Assembly: GCA_015296025.1 (NCBI GenBank)
Contig: DVDZ01000120.1
Coordinates: forward strand, 1-34,347
DNA from: Thermosynechococcus sp. M46_R2017_013
GTDB taxonomy: Bacteria > Cyanobacteriota > Cyanobacteriia > Thermosynechococcales > Thermosynechococcaceae
Direction: 5' to 3'
Length of the DNA stretch: 34,347 nucleotides
Below are positions 26,819 to 32,995 of the stretch, piece by piece. Each line of letters opens with the position of its first letter. Positions within the stretch are counted from its first letter, which is position 1. The notes under the pieces were generated by a model. That model saw nothing but the letters and a program-made list of their open reading frames with translations. It was not told where the DNA came from and made no database searches. The position numbers and the translations under genes are program-made.

Positions 26819-27358
26819 ATGTTCTTGCGCTCACTACTTGTTGTCCTTTTGAGTTTGATGCTGTTTTTCAGCCCATCAACCCCCAGTTGGGCCCTCGGAG
26901 GCGAACTGCCGCCTCTCAATGCCCCAGCACCTGATTTTTCCCTTCCCAGCAGTGTGGATGGTCAGCCCATTTCCCTCAAGGATTATCGCGGTAAGTGGGT
27001 CGTGTTGTACTTTTACCCCAAGGACTTTACCTCTGGCTGCACCCTCGAAGCCCAGCGTTTCCAACGCGACATTGAGCAATTTCATGCCCACAATGCTGAA
27101 GTCATTGGCGTCAGTGCTGACTCTGTGAACTCCCATAAAGATTTTTGTGACAGTGAAGGCTTGACCTTTCCCCTCCTTTCTGACCCCGATGGCCAAGTCA
27201 GCAAAGCCTATGGCTCGTGGTTGGGGTTTGTCTCGCTCCGCCACAGCTTCATCATTGATCCTGAAGGCATCCTGCGGGAGCGTTATGTAAAAGTAAATCC
27301 CGCGATCCACAGCCAAGAGGTACTAGCACGCCTAGAGGAACTGCAACAACAAACTTAA
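26819..27358 (+). CDS. Exported peroxiredoxin, PrxQ/BCP family
   Basis: A 179-residue thiol peroxidase with a clear signal peptide (MFLRSLLVVLLSLMLFFSP, cleavage probably near WALG, residues 24-27), so it acts in the thylakoid lumen or periplasm. The AhpC/TSA core starts at about residue 35; the peroxidatic Cys is C74 in SGCTLE. The PrxQ resolving Cys normally 5 residues later is absent (Q79); the only other Cys is C110 in HKDFCDSEG, which could serve instead, or the enzyme may be 1-Cys. It reduces H2O2 or organic peroxides using thioredoxin-like donors. No Shine-Dalgarno is seen at ATG 26819. It converges on the TPR gene with 15 nt between stops. Confidence 0.88.
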   Translation: MFLRSLLVVLLSLMLFFSPSTPSWALGGELPPLNAPAPDFSLPSSVDGQPISLKDYRGKWVVLYFYPKDFTSGCTLEAQRFQRDIEQFHAHNAEVIGVSADSVNSHKDFCDSEGLTFPLLSDPDGQVSKAYGSWLGFVSLRHSFIIDPEGILRERYVKVNPAIHSQEVLARLEELQQQT

Positions 27359-27373
27359 GTATTAATTAAATAT

Positions 27374-28219
27374 TTATTGCTGTGGGGAGGGTTTAGGAGT
27401 AACTGGAGATTCAGCTTGCACCTGCTGCGCCGCCTGCTGAATGGCATCTTTATACTTGGCGGGGGCTAATTCCACAGCTTTGGCATAGAGGGAAGCCGCC
27501 TCAGTCTTTTTCCCCTGTTCCGTCAGCACCATTGCTTGGGCAAGAACTGGGCGAAAATCATTGGGGTTTTCTTTGCCGAGGTTTTGGAAGAGGGTCAATG
27601 CCTCATCATAGCGTTTTTGTGCCATATAGACATCGCCAAGGAGGAGTTGCACAGCCGTAACATCTACGCTCCCCGGTTGCACTTTGTTGGCGGCCTCTGC
27701 TCCTTTGAGGGTCTCTTCAATCAAACCAATAGCAGCTTGGGGACGATTTTCTTTGAGGTAAAGATCCACTAGCCCCCGCAGGGCATTGAGGTTCCCCGGC
27801 GATTGGGCAAGAACATTCTGAAAAGTTTGAGCAGCCCCCTCGCGATCGCCCGTTTGTTGTTGAGCTTGCCCTAGGAGAATGGCATAGTTTGTTTGTTCAG
27901 GCCGCTGAGCCGCCAACCGCCGCAACGGCTCAATGACGCTGGCAATTTCCCCTTTGCCCTGTTGAATGAGTTGCAGCCGCGCCAGTACCAAGCCTTCCAG
28001 TGCCGTGGCATTGTTGGGTTCACGCTCTAGCACCAGTTGATAGCCCTTTTCTTGGGCTTGGAGTTCTGCAATTTTGTCTCCCGCCGCGGAATTAACCACA
28101 GGGCTAGGGGTGGCTTGAGGGGCTGTAAAGGCACTGGTGAGCAGGGGCATCACAGAAATGGCGATGAAGGGAATCATCCCCAATGCCAACACTAAAAAGG
28201 TGATCCATTTCCTGCGCAT
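27374..28219 (-). CDS. TPR-repeat protein with N-terminal membrane anchor
   Basis: A 281-residue protein: basic N-terminus and one membrane helix (about 7-27), a Pro/Thr/Ala linker, then tandem tetratricopeptide-like helices from about residue 50 to 265 (for example ELQAQEKGYQLVLEREPNNATALEGLVLARL and RYDEALTLFQNLGKENPNDFRPVLAQAMVL), and a Pro/Gln-rich tail. TPR domains are protein-interaction scaffolds; the membrane anchor places this one outside the cytoplasm or on the membrane surface. No catalytic motif is visible. AGGAGG 4 nt before ATG 28219 is a strong ribosome-binding site. The gene is divergent from the Cys-rich small gene. The specific partner is unknown. Confidence 0.8.
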   Translation of the reverse strand: MRRKWITFLVLALGMIPFIAISVMPLLTSAFTAPQATPSPVVNSAAGDKIAELQAQEKGYQLVLEREPNNATALEGLVLARLQLIQQGKGEIASVIEPLRRLAAQRPEQTNYAILLGQAQQQTGDREGAAQTFQNVLAQSPGNLNALRGLVDLYLKENRPQAAIGLIEETLKGAEAANKVQPGSVDVTAVQLLLGDVYMAQKRYDEALTLFQNLGKENPNDFRPVLAQAMVLTEQGKKTEAASLYAKAVELAPAKYKDAIQQAAQQVQAESPVTPKPSPQQ

Positions 28220-28348
28220 TCTGCCTCCTACCCAATGTTTCCTGTGCCAGTACGATTCTAACCTAGGGGATCCTAGGAAGCGTTGCCAATTTTTAGGTGG
28301 GGGATTCTTCCCTTTGTTAAAATTTGAGCAATTCCTCGGAGAGCTGCT

Positions 28349-28576
28349 ATGAGCGAATTAACGCCAGAAACCATTAATTGTGCAGAGGCCTGCGTCAACG
28401 GCTGTGTCCTTGGCGATCGCTGTCCCAATCGCAAGTACATTGCTGCCGCCACTAAGTTCATGAATGACACGCCCCTCGATCAAATTTTACAAATTGCAGC
28501 AGATAGCTATCCCAAACGGCTTTTAGCCTCGATTGAGCGCGATCGCCAGCGAGCAGCAAACCCACCCCAAGAATAA
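28349..28576 (+). CDS. Small cysteine-cluster protein, conserved-hypothetical type
   Basis: A 75-residue soluble protein with four cysteines near the N-terminus (C11, C15, C19, C25; pattern C-x3-C-x3-C-x5-C) followed by two helices and a charged tail. The cluster could bind zinc or an iron-sulfur centre; the spacing fits no zinc finger or ferredoxin I know. GGAGAG 5 nt before ATG 28349 supports the start. It lies 13 nt upstream of the broken ABC permease gene and is likely cotranscribed with it. Upstream, CCTAGG repeats at 28262 and 28272 flank GGAT in the divergent region shared with the TPR gene. No function can be assigned. Confidence 0.7.
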   Translation: MSELTPETINCAEACVNGCVLGDRCPNRKYIAAATKFMNDTPLDQILQIAADSYPKRLLASIERDRQRAANPPQE

Positions 28577-28589
28577 CTAGGCGTGCCTA

Positions 28590-29616
28590 ATGTCTCGTCT
28601 GCGGGCACTGCAGGGATACCTACTGCTGCGGCTTTTGCTAGCGCCGCTGATGCTGTGGACAATCGTCACTGTCGTCTTTTTGCTCCTGCGAGCCACTCCT
28701 GGGGATCCCGTGGATGCGATTTTAGGCCCCCGTGCTCCGGCACCTGTCAAGGAAGCTCTACGAGAGCAATTGGGTCTAGCTCAACCCCTGTGGCAGCAGT
28801 ACTTGAACTATTTAGGACAACTCCTGCAATTTGATTTAGGCACTTCCCTCACAAGTCAAGGGGAAGCAGTGACCAAGATTATTGCCCAACATTTTCCTGC
28901 GACCGCAGAATTAGGTCTTGCCAGTCTGGCGATCGCCTTTGGCTTGGGTGTACTCATTGGCAGTCTTGCTGCAATTAAATCGGGAACTGCTTGGGATATT
29001 GGTGGACGACTTTTTGGCATCTTTACCTACGCCTTGCCTCTTTTTTGGTTAGGGATGCTCTTGCAACTACTCTTTGCCGTGAACTTGCGTTGGCTGCCCT
29101 TAGGCACCCGCTACCCCATCAGTGAAACACCCCCCCCAAGGCCCCACAGGACTGTATATTCTGGATGCACTCTTGAATGGCAATCTCCACCAATTGGGAA
29201 CTGCTTTTACCCACTTGCTTCTACCAGCCGTCACCCTGGGCATTGTTCTCAGTGGCATCTTCGAGCGCATTGTGCGGGTAAATCTCAAGGAAACCCTAGC
29301 CGCCGATTATGTGGAAGCTGCCCGTGCCCGTGGTATTCCTGAACATCGGATTTTCATTCATCATGCCCTCAAGAACGCTTTAATTCCGGTGATTACCGTT
29401 TTGGGTCTGACCCTTGCTGGCCTCTTGGGGGGCGCTGTGCTAACGGAAGTCACCTTTTCTTGGCCAGGGTTAGGTCAGCGACTCTACGAAGCAATTGCGC
29501 TGCGCGACTATCCAACCGTTCAGGGAATTGTTGTTTTTTTTGCCGTCATTGTGGTTGCCGCTAGTATCCTCATTGATTTCCTCAATGCTTGGATTGACCC
29601 TCGCATCCACTACTAA
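28590..29616 (+). pseudogene. ABC transporter permease, DppB/NikB type, frameshifted at a C8 tract
   Basis: Two overlapping frames together encode one inner-membrane permease of the peptide/nickel (DppB/OppB/NikB) importer family. The first (from ATG 28590) gives the N-terminal helix, FLLLRATPGDPVDAILGPRAP, and several helices as far as RWLPLGTRYPISETPP. It then runs out of family at C8 (29130-29137) and would stop at about 29342. The second frame carries GPTGLYILDALL, the EAA loop VEAARARGIPEHRIF, KNALIPVITVLG and the final helices to TAA 29616. Removing one C joins them into a normal-length protein of about 341 residues. It may be a pseudogene, a sequencing error, a phase-variable tract or a slippage site. 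No DppC, DppD/F or binding protein is adjacent. Confidence 0.8.
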
Positions 29617-29684
29617 GGCGCAGCTAGGGAATAGAATAGGGAACGAAGCTTGTAATAAAACTTAATGTTAGGAGGTTATTCCTC

Positions 29685-30122
29685 ATGGCTTTAGCCGTTG
29701 GCACGCCCGCACCTGCCTTTACCGCCAAAGACACCCATGGCAATACCGTTTCCCTTAGTGATTTCAAGGGCAAAACGGTCGTGTTGTACTTCTATCCCAA
29801 GGATGACACCCCCGGCTGCACCAAAGAAGCCTGTAGCTTCCGCGACCACTACACTGCCTATCAGGAGAAGGATATTGTCGTTCTGGGCGTGAGCACTGAT
29901 GATGAAACCTCACACCAAAAATTCACCGAGAAATTCAATCTCCCCTTCCCCTTGCTAGCGGACGTAGATCGTTCCATTATCAAGGCCTACGATGTCGATG
30001 GCGGCGGCTATGCAAAGCGGGTAACCTATGTCATTGACGGCAACGGCATGATTTCCCATGTCTATACCAGTGTCAAAACGGAGACCCACGCCGCTGATAT
30101 TTTGGCGGATTTGGGTGTGTAG
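29685..30122 (+). CDS. bcp: Peroxiredoxin PrxQ/BCP (cytoplasmic)
   Basis: A 145-residue thioredoxin-dependent thiol peroxidase that reduces H2O2 and alkyl hydroperoxides. C45 (peroxidatic) and C50 (resolving) form the GCTKEAC motif of atypical 2-Cys PrxQ. YFYPKDDTPGCT and LPFPLLADVD are also typical. No signal peptide is present, in contrast to the exported homologue at 26819. AGGAGG 9 nt before ATG 29685 is the ribosome-binding site. It is preceded by a 68-nt gap after the permease and followed by a strong terminator, so it probably has its own transcript. Confidence 0.93.
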   Translation: MALAVGTPAPAFTAKDTHGNTVSLSDFKGKTVVLYFYPKDDTPGCTKEACSFRDHYTAYQEKDIVVLGVSTDDETSHQKFTEKFNLPFPLLADVDRSIIKAYDVDGGGYAKRVTYVIDGNGMISHVYTSVKTETHAADILADLGV

Positions 30123-30151
30123 CTCTTCTCTGAGCTTTGCGACAACATTGG

Positions 30152-30180
30152 GCAGCTAGTGTACACTGGCTGCTTTTTTC
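30152..30180 (+). terminator. Rho-independent terminator of bcp
   Basis: GCAGCTAGT (30152-30160) pairs with ACTGGCTGC (30165-30173), one G-U wobble, around GTAC. Six T follow at 30174-30179. It lies 30 nt after the bcp stop and between bcp and the convergent tRNA-Ser. Confidence 0.85.
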
Positions 30181-30189
30181 TTAATTGAA

Positions 30190-30276
30190 CGGAGAGAGAG
30201 GGATTCGAACCCTCGGTGGCATCACTGCCACACTCGATTTCAAGTCGAGCGCATTCGACCACTCTGCCATCTCTCC
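30190..30276 (-). tRNA. trnS-UGA: tRNA-Ser(UGA)
   Basis: An 87-nt class II tRNA on the minus strand. The acceptor stem is GGAGAGA/UCUCUCC with discriminator G (30190) and no encoded CCA. The anticodon stem-loop is CUCGA-CUUGAAA-UCGAG, giving anticodon UGA. A long serine-type variable arm (GUGGCAGUGAUGCCAC) and the T-arm GAGGG-UUCGAAU-CCCUC are clear. Confidence 0.95.
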
Positions 30277-30287
30277 TGGCAACCCAT

Positions 30288-30317
30288 ATTTTAGTACTTT
30301 AGGTTCAGTTAGGATAA
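30288..30317 (-). promoter_or_regulatory. Candidate tRNA-Ser promoter
   Basis: TTATCC (30317-30312) and TAAAAT (30293-30288) are 18 nt apart on the minus strand, placing a start site about 5 nt before the tRNA 5' end. The -10 box is good (5 of 6), the -35 box weak. Confidence 0.4.
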
Positions 30318-30353
30318 GAGAAGTCACAAAGAGTCGCTCACAGAAATATTCCT

Positions 30354-31061
30354 ATGAGTTTTAGTCCAGAGTCCCAAATGATAACAGAGGCCTTACCCCA
30401 TAACCAACAAAGGATGGACAGCTATTTTGGTGATTTTTTTGGTTTGATGCGGAAGGCACTTGTTGCTGGAGGCTCAGAACTGGGGTTAGGGATGACGCTT
30501 TTTTCTCTGGCAGTAAGTATTCGAGCTACTCGCATCATTGAAATTGGCCGCTTTAAGGGATTTTCAACCCTTTGTCTAGCAAGTGCCCTACGATTCATTG
30601 ATATAGGTTGGCAAGAACCACAACAGCATAAGCAGCGACCTGACATTGATTATAGTGAATTTGAAGCGCCCAAAAAACGAGAATTGCTTTCTATTGATCC
30701 GTTTCCGACCAAGGAAGCTGAGCAGTTAATTTTTGGAGCTCATCTTGAAAACTATGTTCAGTTTATTAACGCCCGCTCAGATGAAGTCACCATTGATGGT
30801 TTGGTTGATCTCATTTTTATTGATGGTGATCACAGCTATGAGGGGTGTAAAGCTGATGTCTTTAATTATGTACCGTGGTACCTGCGGCCAGGGGGATACT
30901 TTATTTTGCATGACTACTACGGCTGGTACGATGTCGAAGGAAATAATAACTCCCCCGTTAAACAAGTCATCCATGAATTAATTGCAGAGGAACTATTTGA
31001 GCATATTTTAATTGATACTGGTTATCAGTCTTTCACCATCTTTAGAAACCCTAGCACTTAA
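30354..31061 (+). CDS. Class I SAM-dependent methyltransferase (Methyltransf_24-like), orphan
   Basis: A 235-residue Rossmann-fold methyltransferase. Motif I is IIEIGRFKGFSTL (61-73), with glycines spaced as ExGxxxG. The acidic end of strand 2 is D115 in LLSIDPFP. IFIDGDHSYEG (154-164) and the LRPGGYFILHDYYG stretch (177-190) resemble Methyltransf_24 / cephalosporin-hydroxylase-like enzymes, often found in glycan or natural-product loci. The substrate is unknown and no such locus is in the window. The gene is visibly AT-richer than its neighbours and contains no HIP1 site, suggesting recent transfer. There is no good Shine-Dalgarno at ATG 30354. It converges on cbiD with 24 nt between stops and lies next to a tRNA gene. 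Confidence 0.78.
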   Translation: MSFSPESQMITEALPHNQQRMDSYFGDFFGLMRKALVAGGSELGLGMTLFSLAVSIRATRIIEIGRFKGFSTLCLASALRFIDIGWQEPQQHKQRPDIDYSEFEAPKKRELLSIDPFPTKEAEQLIFGAHLENYVQFINARSDEVTIDGLVDLIFIDGDHSYEGCKADVFNYVPWYLRPGGYFILHDYYGWYDVEGNNNSPVKQVIHELIAEELFEHILIDTGYQSFTIFRNPST

Positions 31062-31085
31062 TAGAATAGCTTGCTTTGCTTTTAG

Positions 31086-32198
31086 TCAAAATAGCTTCTT
31101 GGACGCTAATGTTCTCAAAATGATTTCTCCAGCCTCGCTGGCAGCAACAATTTGGCGATCGCGCCCAAACAAAGCACACCCCACCTGTAATGACCGTCCT
31201 AGGGGAGCTGCACAATGGCTATGGATATAAGCAGTGGCGCGTTCCTCAATGCGGTTGGCAATGTGGCGGAGAAGCTCAGGTAAGGCTTGGGGAGCCAAGG
31301 TTTCTAAGGACTTGAGGGCAGCTTCAATAGTGGGTGCTTGCCATATTTGGTGCAGAATATCTTGATGCAGACCTGCGAGAGCACAAAAGGCAGTCAAAAT
31401 CTCTTGGCGGGCATCAGCAATGTGGTGATGTGTATGAAAAATCCCCGCCGCCAGTTTAATTAATTTGCCGTGGTAGCCCAACAGGAGCAACTGTTGGACA
31501 TGGTGTTGCGCCGCTGCCACTAGCATCGGGCCTAGCCAATTGGCGGTTTTTACACAGAGGAAAGGGGGGATTTGGAGCTGTTGTGCTACCTGAAGGCCAT
31601 TCTCGCCAAGACAGAAAACCAAGGTAGGGGATTGGCTGGCCTTTTGCCTGAGGTCTTCTCGGTAGCGCTCCAGTTGCTCAGGAGCACTCAGGGGGTGCGC
31701 AAGGGCAGTGGTGCCCAACAGCGACAGTCCCTCAACAATGCCAAAAGCCGCATTTGAGGTGCGCTCTGCCAAGTCGCGCCCCTGAGGTAGGACAATGGTG
31801 ACGGCGATCGCCCGCTCTTTGGGACAGTAGAGCAACAGGTTAGTGGTCAACAGCAACCGCGCATAGCGGTAGATAGCTGCTTCGCCAGTGGCGCGATCGC
31901 GACCCACGCCAAAACCACCGTCAATGTGAATTTTGGGGTAAGTGGCGGGGTCTTGCCAGCGCACCCAAGCCCAGATTGGAGTATGCCGCGTCAGATCAAG
32001 GGGATCGCTGGGTTCACTGTAGGTAATCGCCAAAGCCTGTTGGGAATCTAAGGGCGCTCCTTGGGGAATGGCAAAGGTTTCACAGCGGTTGGGGCGCAGC
32101 AGGGCAAGGGTCACCTCTTGAGGACAGGTGCCTTCAGTAAGGCATCGCAGGGCAGCCACTGCCGCCGCAGCAGCAAAAACAGGCAGTGTGTAACCCAT
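31086..32198 (-). CDS. cbiD: Cobalt-precorrin-5B C1-methyltransferase CbiD
   Basis: A 370-residue enzyme of the anaerobic (cobalt-early) corrin pathway that methylates C1 of cobalt-precorrin-5B. Family marks are the N-terminal GYTLPVFAAAAAVAALRCL, DLTRHTPIWAWV, GGFGVGRDRATG, ERTSNAAFGIVEGLSLLGTTA and LLLGYHGKLIKLAAGIFHTHHH. Length is typical. The open frame starts at TTG 32201, but ATG 32198 with AGGA 7 nt upstream (overlapping the stop of the HEAT-repeat gene) is the likely start. It is 9 nt downstream of the NblB-like gene and so probably translationally coupled to it. No cobalamin riboswitch is visible. Confidence 0.9.
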   Translation of the reverse strand: MGYTLPVFAAAAAVAALRCLTEGTCPQEVTLALLRPNRCETFAIPQGAPLDSQQALAITYSEPSDPLDLTRHTPIWAWVRWQDPATYPKIHIDGGFGVGRDRATGEAAIYRYARLLLTTNLLLYCPKERAIAVTIVLPQGRDLAERTSNAAFGIVEGLSLLGTTALAHPLSAPEQLERYREDLRQKASQSPTLVFCLGENGLQVAQQLQIPPFLCVKTANWLGPMLVAAAQHHVQQLLLLGYHGKLIKLAAGIFHTHHHIADARQEILTAFCALAGLHQDILHQIWQAPTIEAALKSLETLAPQALPELLRHIANRIEERATAYIHSHCAAPLGRSLQVGCALFGRDRQIVAASEAGEIILRTLASKKLF

Positions 32199-32207
32199 CA
32201 ATCCATC

Positions 32208-32873
32208 CTAAGCGGTCAACTGTGCCAAACTGGTGCGAGCTGCCTCAGTAACCGCTGCGGCCGAATCAGTGGCCAATTGTTCCAGGAGCGGGCGAGCTTC
32301 AGGAGTGCCAATTTGGCCGAGGGCGATCGCCAGCCGATGCCGCAGTTGCCAATCAGGATACTCAACAAACTGTCGCAGATGCTCAATGCTTTCGGGCTGT
32401 TTGAGTTCCCCTAGGGAACCAATCGCCGCCAATTTTACTAATTCTTGAGGACTCTTGAGAGCCTCCGTGAGTAGCCCAACAGCCGCAGGATTGCCAAGGG
32501 CACCTAAAGCAGCAATGATACTAAACTGCAACAGCCAATCACTCGTACTGTGGTAGGCCATTGCTAAATCTTCAAGGGCAAAGGGAAGCCGTAGGGCAGC
32601 CATGGCATCTGCTGCTGCGGCGCGGACATCGGTTTCGCTGTCATGGAGCAGGCGATTGCGCAAGAGTTCATGGGCTTGAGGTGGGTTGACCTGCCCTAGG
32701 ACAGCAATTTGACTCACTGCAGCGTAGCGGACACGGGCATTTTCATCTTGGCTCAGAGGCCGGATTAGGGCAAAAGCTGCTTCAGGGGGCAATGTGCGCA
32801 GTTGATTGATTCCCCGCAGGCGATCGCCCACCTCTGCCGAAGCCAGAAGTTCCTGAATTGCCGCTGCATTCAC
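32208..32873 (-). CDS. nblB: HEAT-repeat protein, NblB/CpcE-like
   Basis: A 221-residue all-helical protein built of about six HEAT/PBS-lyase repeats, for example ENARVRYAAVSQIAVLG, ETDVRAAAADAMAALR, LQFSIIAALGALGNPAAVGLLTEAL, LVKLAAIGSLGELKQPESIEHL and LRHRLAIALGQIGTPEARPLL. The N-terminal GDRLRGINQLRTLPPEAAF pattern recalls NblB, a phycobilisome-degradation factor related to the phycobilin lyases CpcE/F; the exact subfamily is from memory. The frame is open to GTG 32888, but GTG 32873 has GGAGG 8 nt upstream and gives an NblB-like N-terminus, so I chose it. It lies between ppsA (about 120 nt upstream) and cbiD (9 nt downstream). Confidence 0.7.
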   Translation of the reverse strand: MNAAAIQELLASAEVGDRLRGINQLRTLPPEAAFALIRPLSQDENARVRYAAVSQIAVLGQVNPPQAHELLRNRLLHDSETDVRAAAADAMAALRLPFALEDLAMAYHSTSDWLLQFSIIAALGALGNPAAVGLLTEALKSPQELVKLAAIGSLGELKQPESIEHLRQFVEYPDWQLRHRLAIALGQIGTPEARPLLEQLATDSAAAVTEAARTSLAQLTA

Positions 32874-32926
32874 GCCGAGATCCTCCACTTGGTTCCCTTG
32901 ATCCTACTGGGTTACGTCCCCTACAG

Positions 32927-32964
32927 AAAAGGGCAGAGCGATCGCGACTGCAATTCCCTGCCCT
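32927..32964 (-). terminator. Candidate terminator of ppsA
   Basis: Reading the minus strand, AGGGCAG (from CTGCCCT 32958-32964) pairs with CTGCCCT (from AGGGCAG 32930-32936) and is followed by TTTT. The 21-nt loop contains a HIP1 octamer (32938-32945). It stands between the ppsA stop and the HEAT-repeat gene. Confidence 0.5.
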
Positions 32965-32995
32965 CACCTTAGGAGTTGTTACCGGGTTGTGCGCT

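Noticed and set aside
30190-30276. tRNA-Ser as an integration site for the methyltransferase gene
   Set aside because: The foreign-looking gene lies on the 5' side of the tRNA, no repeat of the tRNA 3' end was seen beyond it, and no integrase is present.
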